A stretch of DNA of 64,000 nt, taken from Zavarzinia compransoris (lineage in GTDB: Bacteria; Pseudomonadota; Alphaproteobacteria; Zavarziniales; Zavarziniaceae). Below, piece by piece: positions 10,137 through 18,515 of the stretch. Position 1 is the first letter of the stretch, and every line of letters begins with the position of its first letter. The notes beneath the pieces are model-generated. The model did not search any database, was not told the DNA's origin, and saw only the letters and a program-made list of their open reading frames with translations. The translations under genes and the position numbers were made by a program. The DNA lies in the NCBI RefSeq assembly GCF_003173055.1, contig NZ_QGLF01000003.1, positions 475,356 to 539,355 of the forward strand, in the 5' to 3' direction.

Positions 10137-11534
10137 ATGAAGGCGCTAAACGCGGTTCGTATTCAGGGTGTCGAGGTGTTGCCGCTCCTCGAAGGGGGGA
10201 AGGGCGTCTCGGCCACCAACGGCCAGTCGTCGGGCGCCTGGGCCGCTGCCGGCGGCATCGGCACGGTTTCGGCCGTCAATGCCGATTCTTACGATGCGAA
10301 CGGCGAGATCGTCCCCCAGGTCTACCGCGGCAAGACCCGGCGCGAGCGCCACGAGGAACTGGTCGAATACGGCATTCGCGGCGGCATCACCCAGGTTCAG
10401 CGCGCCCATGACGTCTCGGGCGGCAAGGGCCGGCTGCACATCAACGTGCTGTGGGAAATGGGCGGCGCGGAACGGGTGCTGAAGGGCGTCCTCGAAGGGG
10501 CGCGCGGCCTTGTCCACGGCGTCACCTGCGGTGCCGGCATGCCCTATCGCCTGTCGGAGATCGCGGCCAGCTTCGGCGTCAATTATTATCCGATCGTGTC
10601 GTCCGGCCGCGCCTTCCGCGCGCTGTGGAAGCGCGCCTATCACAAGTTTTCCCACTTCCTCGGCGGCGTCGTCTACGAGGATCCTTGGCTGGCGGGCGGC
10701 CACAACGGCCTGTCCAATTCCGAAGATCCCCTGAAGCCGGAAGATCCCTATCCGCGCGTCGTCCAGCTGCGCAAGGACATGAACGAGGCGGGGCTGCACG
10801 ACACCCCGGTGATCATGGCCGGCGGCGTCTGGTACCTGCGCGAATGGCAGCATTTCATCGACAACCCGGAAGTCGGGCCGGTGATCTTCCAGTTCGGCAC
10901 CAGGCCCCTGCTGACCCAGGAAAGCCCGATCCCGCAATCCTGGAAGGACCGGCTGACCCGGATCGCCAAGGGCGAGGTGTCGCTGCACCGGTTCTCGCCG
11001 ACCGGCTTCTATTCCTCGGCCGTGCGCAACCCCTTCCTGCGCGAAATGGAAGAGCGCAGCGAGCGCCAGATCGCCTATTCGTCGGAACCGGTGGGCGACC
11101 ATCAGGCGGCGCTGGCGATCGGCGCCCGCGGCCGCCTCGTCTATGTCACCCCGCACGACAAGGAGCGGGCCGAGGGCTGGATCGCCGCCGGCTTCTCGGA
11201 AGCCATGCGCACCCCGGACCACACCATGGTCTTCGTGACCCTGGAAAAGGCCCGCGAGATCCACAAGGACCAGATCGACTGCATGGGCTGTCTCTCGGCC
11301 TGCAAATTCTCCAACTGGTCGCAGGGCGAGGAAGGGACGACCGGCAAGAAGGCCGATCCCCGCAGCTTCTGCATCCAGAAGACCTTGCAGGATATCGCCC
11401 ATGGCGACGATCCGGAGCGGAACCTGATGTTTGCCGGCCATTCGGCCTATCGTTTCGGCACCGACCCGTTCTATTCGAACGGTTTCGTGCCCACCGTCCG
11501 CCAGCTGGTCGACCGGCTGGTGACCGGCGACTGA
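10137..11534 (+). CDS. Nitronate monooxygenase-like flavin oxidoreductase
   Basis: A TIM-barrel FMN protein of the 2-nitropropane dioxygenase/nitronate monooxygenase superfamily, 465 residues from the ATG at 10137 (preceded by GCGAGAG). Family features are GVTCGAGMPYRLSEIA (about 130-145), VIMAGGVWYLREW and the phosphate-binding-type segment VIFQFGTRPLL. It is longer than classical members: the C-terminal 130 residues carry a four-Cys-type motif region, CMGCLSACKFSNW, then a second Cys in RSFCIQKT, suggesting a metal or disulphide site. The real substrate is unknown. It runs 16 nt ahead of irr in the same direction, so the two are probably cotranscribed. Confidence 0.8.
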   Translation: MKALNAVRIQGVEVLPLLEGGKGVSATNGQSSGAWAAAGGIGTVSAVNADSYDANGEIVPQVYRGKTRRERHEELVEYGIRGGITQVQRAHDVSGGKGRLHINVLWEMGGAERVLKGVLEGARGLVHGVTCGAGMPYRLSEIAASFGVNYYPIVSSGRAFRALWKRAYHKFSHFLGGVVYEDPWLAGGHNGLSNSEDPLKPEDPYPRVVQLRKDMNEAGLHDTPVIMAGGVWYLREWQHFIDNPEVGPVIFQFGTRPLLTQESPIPQSWKDRLTRIAKGEVSLHRFSPTGFYSSAVRNPFLREMEERSERQIAYSSEPVGDHQAALAIGARGRLVYVTPHDKERAEGWIAAGFSEAMRTPDHTMVFVTLEKAREIHKDQIDCMGCLSACKFSNWSQGEEGTTGKKADPRSFCIQKTLQDIAHGDDPERNLMFAGHSAYRFGTDPFYSNGFVPTVRQLVDRLVTGD

Positions 11535-11549
11535 CCAAGGGAGCAGCGT

Positions 11550-11990
11550 ATGAACAGGACCCAAGGCCCCGAGCGCCCCTTCCGTGACGCCCTGCAGCGC
11601 CTGAAGGCGGCCGGGCTCCGCCCGACGCGCCAGCGGCTGGCGCTGACCCGCATCCTGTTCGAGAACGGTCACCGCCATGTGACCGCGGAAAACCTGCATG
11701 CCGAGGCCAAGACCGCCGGCGTCGACGTCTCGCTGGCGACGATCTACAACACGCTGCACCAGTTCACCACCGTCGGCCTGCTGCGCGAGGTGGTGATCGA
11801 TACCGGCAAAGCCTATTTCGACACGAATACCGACGACCACCACCATTTCTTCTTCGAGGACAGTGGCCGCTTGGCCGACATCCCGGGCAATGAGGTCGCG
11901 ATCGCCAACCTGCCCTCGGCGCCCGAAGGCATGGAGGTGGCGCGGGTCGACGTGGTGATCCGCCTGCGCGGGACCGGCCGCCTGGCGTAA
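11550..11990 (+). CDS. irr: Fur-family iron response regulator Irr
   Basis: A haem- and iron-responsive transcription factor controlling iron uptake, haem synthesis and iron-storage genes in alphaproteobacteria. The 146-residue product has a winged helix with RPTRQRLALTRILF and VSLATIYNTLHQFTTVGLL, the Fur DNA-recognition region. The His-rich segment TDDHHHFFFEDSGRLADIPG is characteristic of Irr rather than Fur, Zur or PerR. The N-terminal Cys-Pro haem regulatory motif known in Bradyrhizobium Irr is absent; the protein has no Cys there. It follows the flavin oxidoreductase by 15 nt with GGGAGCA upstream of its ATG. Confidence 0.87.
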   Translation: MNRTQGPERPFRDALQRLKAAGLRPTRQRLALTRILFENGHRHVTAENLHAEAKTAGVDVSLATIYNTLHQFTTVGLLREVVIDTGKAYFDTNTDDHHHFFFEDSGRLADIPGNEVAIANLPSAPEGMEVARVDVVIRLRGTGRLA

Positions 11991-12050
11991 TACCCTTGCC
12001 ACGCCGGGCGGGCAGAATGCCCCGCCTGGGCAGGTCTGGAGGAGATCGAG

Positions 12051-12506
12051 ATGCCGTCCTCCGCTGGGAAGAACAGCCTTTACGAGCATGATTTTTACGC
12101 CTGGGCCCTTGAACAGGCGGCCCTGCTGCGGGCGGGCGACATGTCGGCCGCCGATATCGAGCATATCGCCGAGGAAATCGAGAGCATGGGCAAGGCCGAG
12201 AAGCGCGAACTCGTCAGCCGGCTTGCCGTTCTTCTCCTGCATCTCCTGAAATGGCGCTTCCAGCCGGCGGGGCAATGCACCTCCTGGCGCCTGAGCATCA
12301 AGGAACAGCGCGTGGAAGTGGCCGATCATCTCGCCGACAATCCGAGCCTGAGGGCCAGGATGCCGGAAGCCCTGGCCGCGGCCTATCGCCGGGCCTGTCT
12401 CGGCGCGGCGCGGGAAACCGCCCTGCCGGAAGCGATTTTCCCGCCCGAATGCCCCTGGCCGTTCGAGCGGATCATGGAGGCCGGCTTCTGGCCGGCCGCG
12501 GATTGA
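12051..12506 (+). CDS. DUF29 family protein
   Basis: A 151-residue soluble protein matching the DUF29 pattern: LYEHDFYAWALEQAALLR at the N terminus, IEHIAEEIESMGKAEKREL in the middle and a hydrophobic LLLHLLKWRFQP helix, then a conserved W/R-rich segment. The family is common in alphaproteobacteria and cyanobacteria and has no established function. GGAGGAGA precedes the ATG by 7 nt. It lies 60 nt after irr and just before a rubrerythrin gene, possibly in the same transcript, but no functional link is evident. Confidence 0.85.
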   Translation: MPSSAGKNSLYEHDFYAWALEQAALLRAGDMSAADIEHIAEEIESMGKAEKRELVSRLAVLLLHLLKWRFQPAGQCTSWRLSIKEQRVEVADHLADNPSLRARMPEALAAAYRRACLGAARETALPEAIFPPECPWPFERIMEAGFWPAAD

Positions 12507-12517
12507 CGGTGGCCCCC

Positions 12518-12928
12518 ATGTCCCTTGCCGGCACCAGGACCCTTGCCCATCTGCTCGAAGCCTTCGCGCGGGAGGCGGCGGCCAATCGCCGCTATCTCTA
12601 TTTCGCGCAGAAGGCGGATGTGGAGGGCTATAACGACGTCGCCTCGGTCTTCCGTTCGACCGCCGAGGGCGAAAGCGGCCATGCCTTCGGCCTGCTCGAC
12701 TTTCTCGACGCCGACCCGACCACCGGGGAAGCGATCGGCGATACCCGCGCCAACCTCCTTGCCGCCATCGCCGGCGAAATCCAGGAATTCACCGAGATCT
12801 ATCCCCGCATGGCCGCCGTCGCCCGCGAGGAGGGACTGGAGGAGGTCGCCGCCTGGTTCGACCTCCTCGCCAAGGCCGAGAAATCCCACGCCGCCCGCTT
12901 CCGGAAGGCGCTGGATACGCTGGATTAG
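12518..12928 (+). CDS. Rubrerythrin-type ferritin-like diiron protein
   Basis: A 136-residue four-helix-bundle protein with rubrerythrin-like iron ligands: the EAFAREAAANRRYLYFAQKAD helix, EGESGHAFG, EIQEFTEIYP and KAEKSHAARF, giving the E/ExxH pattern of an erythrin diiron centre. The C-terminal rubredoxin Cys4 domain of classical rubrerythrins is missing. Family members reduce hydrogen peroxide or store iron, which fits its place near irr. The start is uncertain: ATG at 12518 was chosen, with GTG at 12509 in frame, and neither has a good ribosome-binding site, suggesting coupling to the DUF29 gene 11 nt upstream. Its stop overlaps the convergent LLM gene by 4 nt. Confidence 0.85.
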   Translation: MSLAGTRTLAHLLEAFAREAAANRRYLYFAQKADVEGYNDVASVFRSTAEGESGHAFGLLDFLDADPTTGEAIGDTRANLLAAIAGEIQEFTEIYPRMAAVAREEGLEEVAAWFDLLAKAEKSHAARFRKALDTLD

Positions 12929-14238
12929 AACGCCCGCAGGTTCTCGCGCAGGGTCTTGCCGCTGTAGTCCGTGCGCATCAGGCCCCGGCGTTGCAGGGCG
13001 GGGACGAGGCCGTCGGTCACCTCGTGGATGATGCGGCGGTTGACGCCGAGATGGGGCGTGGTGATCAGGAAGCCGTCGCCGCCCACCGCAGCGGCCACTT
13101 CGCCCATGCGGTCGGCGACCGTGTCCGGCGTGCCGACCAGGGGGATGGACGAGACGAGACCGCCCGACGCCTCGGTCACCAGCTGGCGCAGGGTCTTGCC
13201 CGAGCCCCATTGCTGGAAACTGTCCAGCGAGCCCTGCTCGCCGTTGGTGACCAGTTTTTCCGGCAGCGGCCGGTCCAGATCGAAGGCCTTGAAGTCGATG
13301 TCGGTGATCGACGAGATCAGGCACAGGTTCATTTCTATGAAGCTCGGGTTCGTCGCCATGCGGTCGTATTTCGCCTGGGCGTCCTCGACGGTTTCCGCCA
13401 GGGTCGGGGCGACCAGGAACAGGACTTTCACCTCGTCCGGGTCGCGGCCATGGGCGGCGGCGCGCTGGCGGATATCGTCGCGGAACGCCTTCATGGCCGG
13501 GATGCCCTGGTTCACGGCGACGATGGCATCGGCATATTTGGCCGCGAAATCCCGCCCCTTGGGCGAGGCCCCGGCCTGGATCAGGGTCGGCACGCCCTGG
13601 GGCGAGCGCACGCAGTTCAAGGGCCCCCGGCACTTGAAGAAGCGGCCCTCGAAATGGATCGGCTTCACCTTGGTGAAATCGGCATAGGTGCCGGTCTCGC
13701 GGTCGCGCACCACCGCGTCCGGTTCCCAGGAATTGAACAATTGCAGCACGAGGTCGAGATATTCATGGGCCATGTCGTAGCGGAGTTCCCGCGGCGGCAG
13801 GGCGTCGAGGCCGAAATTCTGCGCCGCCGCATTCTCGGCGCTGGTGACGATGTTCCAGCCGAAGCGCCCGTCCGCCAGGCTGTCGATGGTCGAGCACAGG
13901 CGGGCCAGCAGGAAGGGCGGATAGCCCAGGGTCGAGAGGGTGGCGACCACGCCGATCTTCGAGGTGGCGCCGGCGATCATGGCGACCAGCGGCGCCGGAT
14001 CGCCCTTCGGCACCATGCCGAGGCCGTGCTTCAGGACCGCTTCCGAGGTGCCGCCGTAGATTTCGGAAATCGCCAGTTTGTCCTCGAACATGATGTAGTC
14101 GAAACAGGCGCGCTCCAGGGCCTGGGCCATCTCGACATAGAATTTGCCGTTCCAGGGATCGCCCCCGTTCGAGAAGGGGCCGTTCCATTCGTCGGTCGCG
14201 AAATTGGTGAACCAGCCGAGGTGGAAGGGTTTGGCCAT
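12925..14238 (-). CDS. LLM-class flavin-dependent monooxygenase, NtaA/DmoA type
   Basis: An FMNH2-dependent TIM-barrel monooxygenase of 437 residues. The pattern matches the NtaA/SnaA/DszA/DmoA subfamily: LGWFTNFATDEWNGPFS at the start, FDYIMFEDKL, SADGRFGWNIVTS-type segment (here DSLADGRFGWNIVTS), PTLIQAGASPKGRDFAA and a long insertion before the C terminus. Such enzymes need a separate flavin reductase, which is not in the window. Substrates in the family include nitrilotriacetate, dimethyl sulphide and dibenzothiophene sulphone; this one is unknown. AAGGAG lies 7 nt before the ATG at 14238, chosen over an in-frame GTG at 14247. It is divergent from an AraC regulator. Confidence 0.87.
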   Translation of the reverse strand: MAKPFHLGWFTNFATDEWNGPFSNGGDPWNGKFYVEMAQALERACFDYIMFEDKLAISEIYGGTSEAVLKHGLGMVPKGDPAPLVAMIAGATSKIGVVATLSTLGYPPFLLARLCSTIDSLADGRFGWNIVTSAENAAAQNFGLDALPPRELRYDMAHEYLDLVLQLFNSWEPDAVVRDRETGTYADFTKVKPIHFEGRFFKCRGPLNCVRSPQGVPTLIQAGASPKGRDFAAKYADAIVAVNQGIPAMKAFRDDIRQRAAAHGRDPDEVKVLFLVAPTLAETVEDAQAKYDRMATNPSFIEMNLCLISSITDIDFKAFDLDRPLPEKLVTNGEQGSLDSFQQWGSGKTLRQLVTEASGGLVSSIPLVGTPDTVADRMGEVAAAVGGDGFLITTPHLGVNRRIIHEVTDGLVPALQRRGLMRTDYSGKTLRENLRAF

Positions 14239-14312
14239 GGCGCGCACTCCTTACATTGTTCGAACTCCAGAGTGCGCGCGGCCGGACCGGCGGCAACGCC
14301 CACCGGGCGAAA

Positions 14313-14344
14313 GTGCCGGAAGGCGCATATCTTTGTGCCGGGAA
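14313..14344. promoter_or_regulatory. Direct repeats spaced 22 bp between LLM and AraC genes
   Basis: GTGCCGG occurs at 14313-14319 and 14335-14341, each followed by an A-rich end. The spacing is about two helical turns, the arrangement AraC-family dimers usually recognise. Confidence 0.4.
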
Positions 14345-14432
14345 CGACAAATCCCCTGCTGCGCTGCCGCAAAGATCTTGGCGCCGGGGCGGCGGGGGCT
14401 TAGCGTGAAGGGATCCACCACGCGGGCAGGCG

Positions 14433-15374
14433 ATGTTTCGGGAATTCGCGGCAGAGGGCCGGTTACAGCCCTGGCAACAGGCGGTCAGCGATGTCCTGTT
14501 CCCGGTCGAGACGGCCAGCGCCGTCCCGGACGGATTTTCCGGCTGCCTGAAATCCTGGGACCTGGGCGAGGTGTCCATGGCCTTCATGGCCTCGGGCCCC
14601 GTCACCTACCAGCGCGAGCGCCATCACCTGGCGGCGGACAAGGAAGAGATATTGCTCGTCTCCTTCGCCACCAATTCCGAGATCGCCTATGCCCAGGACG
14701 GGCTGGAACTGACCTGCCGGCGCAACCAGGTGCTGGTCGAGCGCAGCCATCGCCCCTCGCTCTTCGTCCAGCCTTTGGCGAGCAATGCGCTCTGGGTGCT
14801 GAAGGTGCCGATGCGGGTGATGAAGCGCCGGCTCCGCGCCATCGACCAGATGCCGTCCCTGGTCGCCGATGCGGGCAGCGGCGCCGCCGGCCTGCTGCAC
14901 GACATGCTGCGCCTCGCCCCGACGCGGCTGGCGGAAGCGGGCGCCGCGGTGCGGGACGGGGTGGGGCGGACGCTGGTCGACCTGCTCGTCCTCGCCCTCG
15001 AGAACGATGTCCGCGCCCTGAATTCCCGCCAGTCGCCGGTGCGCCAGGCCCATCTCGCCCGGATCGAGGGCTTCGTCCGCCGTAACCTGTCAAATCCCGC
15101 GCTCGGCCCCGACATGGTGGCCGGGGCCTGCGGCATTTCGGTGCGCTACCTGAATGCCCTGTTCCGGGATGCGGGCGGTCTCAGCCTCGGCCAATGGGTG
15201 TGCGAACTACGCCTCGAAGCCGCGCGCGACCAATTGGCCGATCCCGCCCGCGCCGGCACCATCGCCGAGATCGCCCGGCGCTGGGGCTTCCTCGACCAGG
15301 CGCAGTTCAGCCGCCGCTTCAAGGCCCGCTTCGGCGTAACCCCGCGCGAACTGCGCCGCGGCCCGGCTCAATAG
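14433..15374 (+). CDS. AraC-family transcriptional regulator
   Basis: A 313-residue activator-type protein with an N-terminal AraC-binding-like domain (about 20-190; the LLVSFATNSEIAY and NQVLVERSHRPSLF strands are like those of FeaR/NphR-type regulators). It ends in a double helix-turn-helix DNA-binding domain (about 205-310), with ACGISVRYLNALFRDAGG and EIARRWGFLDQAQFSRRFKARFG. It is divergent from the LLM monooxygenase and next to the PhyH/MATE/aldolase operon, so it probably controls this island in response to a substrate. It overlaps the convergent PhyH gene by 7 nt. Confidence 0.88.
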   Translation: MFREFAAEGRLQPWQQAVSDVLFPVETASAVPDGFSGCLKSWDLGEVSMAFMASGPVTYQRERHHLAADKEEILLVSFATNSEIAYAQDGLELTCRRNQVLVERSHRPSLFVQPLASNALWVLKVPMRVMKRRLRAIDQMPSLVADAGSGAAGLLHDMLRLAPTRLAEAGAAVRDGVGRTLVDLLVLALENDVRALNSRQSPVRQAHLARIEGFVRRNLSNPALGPDMVAGACGISVRYLNALFRDAGGLSLGQWVCELRLEAARDQLADPARAGTIAEIARRWGFLDQAQFSRRFKARFGVTPRELRRGPAQ

Positions 15375-16213
15375 GGCCGGTCGGGGAAGGTGACGGTCTC
15401 GCCCGGCAGGCGGGGGCCCATCAGCACATTCTCGTGATAGGTCGAAAGGATGCGGCGGCGGTTCAGGACATTGGCCTCGGTCAGGCCCGCTTCCGGCACC
15501 GGCTCGTGGCCCCAGTGGCCATGGGGATCGCTGCCGCGCACCAACTGGCCGGACCCGGTGCCGATGTTCTGGCGCCCGGCCGCCGGGGTGAAATCATAGA
15601 GGATCGCCACGCGCCGCATGGCGCTGATATTGGCCGGGGAACCGTGGACGGCATTGCCGTGGAAGATGGCGACATCGCCGGGTTCGAGCTCGAGGTTCAC
15701 CGCCTTGGTCGAATCGACGTCGATCACCCGGGCGACCAGGCGTTTCCGCTGGCCCGGGCCCTCGGTCAGGCTGAAGGGGCGGACGCGGTCGTGGGTGGCG
15801 GGGATCACCTGCAGGCAGCCGTTCTCGATCGTCGCCGGCGACAGGGCGACATAGGCGATGACGAAGGAGGGCGTGACCTCGATCCGGGCGGAATCCTGGT
15901 GCCAGCCGTAATCGACGTGGCTGCCCGGGTTCTTGATGCGGAAAGTGGCGTTGGTCATCAGGATGTCGGGGCCGATCAGGTCCTCGACCGCATCGAGCAG
16001 GCGGGGATGGCGGCCCAGGTCGTAGACCCAGTCGAACAGGAGATTGGCCTTGATGTCGAAGGCCCAGGACGTGTCGCCCGGGCGCTCGCGCTCGAAGGCT
16101 TCGGTCAGGGCGGTCAGGTGCTCGACCTCGGCGGGCGAGAGCACCGGCAGGCGGGACACGAAGCCGTCGCGGGCGAAGCCCTCGATCTGCGCCTCACTCA
16201 GGAACTTGCCCAT
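15368..16213 (-). CDS. Phytanoyl-CoA dioxygenase (PhyH) family oxygenase
   Basis: A non-haem Fe(II)/2-oxoglutarate-dependent oxygenase of 281 residues. The facial triad is visible as HQDS (YGWHQDSARIEV) and a distal His in GDVAIFHGNAVHGSPAN, with a late Arg (MRRVAILYDF) for 2-oxoglutarate binding. The start ATG at 16213 is set by CAGGAG 6 nt upstream; the open frame continues backward through MATE coding sequence but that part is spurious. It overlaps the MATE gene end by 16 nt, showing a MATE-PhyH operon. The substrate is unknown; many bacterial members hydroxylate small molecules rather than phytanoyl-CoA. Confidence 0.87.
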   Translation of the reverse strand: MGKFLSEAQIEGFARDGFVSRLPVLSPAEVEHLTALTEAFERERPGDTSWAFDIKANLLFDWVYDLGRHPRLLDAVEDLIGPDILMTNATFRIKNPGSHVDYGWHQDSARIEVTPSFVIAYVALSPATIENGCLQVIPATHDRVRPFSLTEGPGQRKRLVARVIDVDSTKAVNLELEPGDVAIFHGNAVHGSPANISAMRRVAILYDFTPAAGRQNIGTGSGQLVRGSDPHGHWGHEPVPEAGLTEANVLNRRRILSTYHENVLMGPRLPGETVTFPDRPY

Positions 16214-17580
16214 GTGATCTCCTGTTCGCGGGGGATAAGCAACGGCCGGGCGGCCAGGTAGCGGAAACGCGCCAGCAGCAGGCCGGTCGCGACCACGGAT
16301 GCCAGGGCGATGGCTAGGATCAGGCCGAGGGCGCCCAGCCCCAGGGGCAGGGACAGCGCCCAGGCCGCCGGCACCATGACGGCGACATAGGACACCAGAT
16401 GGCTGGTGGTCGGCGCCCAGGCCTCGCCGTAACCGCGCAGGATATTGGCGATCACGCGCTGCGCCCCGTCGATCCAGGCGACGAAGCCGATCAGGGCGAC
16501 GATGGGCGCGGTCGCGGCCGCAAGGGCCGGATCGCCGGTATAGAGCGCGGTGACGGCGCCGGGCACGGCCAGGAAGAGCAGGGCGACGCCCAGCATCAGC
16601 AGGCTGAAGACCGCAAGGCCGGTGGCGCCGGAGCGGGCCATGGCGCCGCCGTCGTGGCGGCCGCGCGCCTGGGCCACCCGCACCGCCGCGGCCCCGCCGA
16701 CCCCGACCGCCAGCATGAACAGCATCATGTTGATATTGACCGCGATCGTATAGGCGGCCAGCTGGACCGCGCCGATCTGGCCGGCGAAGACGGTCAGCAG
16801 GGCGAAGGAACCGCTTTCGATGCCCATGCTCATGCCCTCGGCATAGCCGAGGCGGCGCTGGCGCCGGCCGGCGCGCCAGCCGTGGTCGGACCAGCGCCCG
16901 CGCCCCAGGCTGCGCCGCTCCGGCATCAGGCGCAGGATATAGAAGAGGGTGCCGCCGGCCAGCGCCAGCCGGGCGGCCAGGGTGGCCAGCGCCGACCCTT
17001 CCGCCCCCAGCGCCGGCAGGCCCAGCGCGCCATGGACCAGCAGCAGGTTGAGCCCGAGATTGATCAGGTTGGCGGCCGCCAGCAGCACCACCCCGACATA
17101 GGGTCGCCCCGTCGCCTCGAGAAGGCCGATCGAGGCGATGTAGCACAGCATGGGCGGCAGCGACCAGCCGATGACGGCGGCGACCCAGGCCGCCTCCGCC
17201 GCCAGGGCCGGGTCCTGGCCGAGCGCCAGGAAGATCCCCTCCGCCCGGTCGGCGACGGCGACGGCGCCCGCGCCGATGACCAGGGCATAGAGCAGGGAGC
17301 GGCGCCAGATCCGGCCGCATTCCTCGGTCGCGCCGCGGCCGTAGGCGGCGGAAATCTCGACCATGCCGCCCAGGAGCAGGCCGAGGCCGATGGTCTGCAT
17401 GGTCTGCACCAGGACGAGGCCAAGGGAGAAGCCGGCCAGCGCCCCGGTGCCGAAATGGCCGACGATCATATTGTCGACCACCAGCATCAGGGTGAGCCCG
17501 ATCCGCGCCATGATGATGGGCAGGGCAAGGCGCGTCAGCGCCACCGCCTCCCGCCCGTCGAGGCGCAAGCCGCCGCTCAC
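16198..17580 (-). CDS. MATE-family efflux transporter
   Basis: A cation-coupled multidrug and toxin exporter, about 460 residues with 12 predicted transmembrane helices. The N-terminal part LALPIIMARIGLTLMLVVDNMIVGHFG matches the first MATE helix, with two six-helix halves following. The start is taken as the GTG at 17580, 7 nt after the aldolase stop; the frame is open upstream but overlaps the aldolase. Coupling to the aldolase and PhyH genes suggests it exports a substrate or product of this island. Confidence 0.87.
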   Translation of the reverse strand: MSGGLRLDGREAVALTRLALPIIMARIGLTLMLVVDNMIVGHFGTGALAGFSLGLVLVQTMQTIGLGLLLGGMVEISAAYGRGATEECGRIWRRSLLYALVIGAGAVAVADRAEGIFLALGQDPALAAEAAWVAAVIGWSLPPMLCYIASIGLLEATGRPYVGVVLLAAANLINLGLNLLLVHGALGLPALGAEGSALATLAARLALAGGTLFYILRLMPERRSLGRGRWSDHGWRAGRRQRRLGYAEGMSMGIESGSFALLTVFAGQIGAVQLAAYTIAVNINMMLFMLAVGVGGAAAVRVAQARGRHDGGAMARSGATGLAVFSLLMLGVALLFLAVPGAVTALYTGDPALAAATAPIVALIGFVAWIDGAQRVIANILRGYGEAWAPTTSHLVSYVAVMVPAAWALSLPLGLGALGLILAIALASVVATGLLLARFRYLAARPLLIPREQEITWASS

Positions 17581-17587
17581 GTCGCGC

Positions 17588-18328
17588 TCAGTCGCGATAG
17601 GCGGGGTCTTCCGCCGCCAGCACCCGCTCCAGCGCGGCGAAATGGTAGTTGGCCTCGAATTCGGCGACATCGGCGAATTGCTTCGCCGTCTGGGCGGCGA
17701 CATTGGGGCTGATCTCGCGCAGCGGCAGGCCGGTGCTCATGGCCAGGACCTGCACCTGGGCCGAGCGTTCCAGGTAATAGAGATCGGTGAAGGCTTCCGC
17801 GACCGAGCGCCCGTGGACGACGACGCCGTGATGGGCAAGGAAGACGATATCCTCGCCGCCGCTGGCGCCCTCGGCGATGCGCACGCCCTCCGAGGCATCC
17901 ATGGCGAGGCCGTTGTAGCCGTCGTCATAGGCGATGCGGCCGAAGTAACGCAAGGCGTTCTGATGGACGAAGCGCAGGCGCCCGCCCTCGACGCAGGTGA
18001 GCGCGGTCGCATAGGGCATGTGGGTGTGCAGGATGCAGAGCGCGTCCGGCCGCGCCTTGTGCCCCTCGGTGTGGATGAAGAAGGCGGTCGGCTCGACCAC
18101 GCCCTGGCCCTCGAGGACGACGCCGGCACCGTCGACGAGCAGCAGCCGGCTGGCCGTGATCTCGGACCAGTGCAGGCCCATGGGGTTGATCAGGTAGAGT
18201 TCCTCCTCCCCCGGCACGCGGATACTGAAATGGTTACAGACGCCTTCGTGCAGGTTGAAGCGGACGGCGAGGCGGAAGGCGGCGGCGAGCTGGCGGCGGA
18301 GTTCCGCGATCCTGGAAATCTCGAGCAT
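17588..18328 (-). CDS. Class II aldolase/adducin family protein
   Basis: A 246-residue zinc-dependent aldolase, epimerase or decarboxylase-like protein. Zinc-ligand motifs are HTHMPYATAL (about residue 101) and AHHGVVVHG (about 155), and the phosphate/carbonyl-binding region CNHFSIRVPG lies near residue 30. Relatives include fuculose-phosphate aldolase and adducin-like proteins. It is the first gene of the minus-strand aldolase-MATE-PhyH operon and is divergent from a TauD-type dioxygenase. The substrate is not deducible. Confidence 0.88.
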   Translation of the reverse strand: MLEISRIAELRRQLAAAFRLAVRFNLHEGVCNHFSIRVPGEEELYLINPMGLHWSEITASRLLLVDGAGVVLEGQGVVEPTAFFIHTEGHKARPDALCILHTHMPYATALTCVEGGRLRFVHQNALRYFGRIAYDDGYNGLAMDASEGVRIAEGASGGEDIVFLAHHGVVVHGRSVAEAFTDLYYLERSAQVQVLAMSTGLPLREISPNVAAQTAKQFADVAEFEANYHFAALERVLAAEDPAYRD

Positions 18329-18461
18329 GTCGGCCTCACCCCCTGGCGTGAAATCGGAAACGGTACGGATAACCGGGTATCACAGGGGGCCGGGGGCGAC
18401 AATATTCATTACTGAACGAAGATGAAAACCATGGTTTGACGCCAATCAAAGCATGTTGCAC

Positions 18462-18491
18462 CAAGCAATTCGTTCGGCATCATCAAGCAAT
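18462..18491. promoter_or_regulatory. Direct repeats spaced 22 bp upstream of tauD-like gene
   Basis: CAAGCAAT is repeated at 18462-18469 and 18484-18491 in an AT-rich part of the 187-bp divergent gap between the aldolase and dioxygenase genes. The spacing suits a dimeric activator. It is unlike the GTGCCGG repeat near the AraC gene. Confidence 0.4.
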
Positions 18492-18515
18492 CGACAGGTA
18501 AGGGGAGTATGCGGG

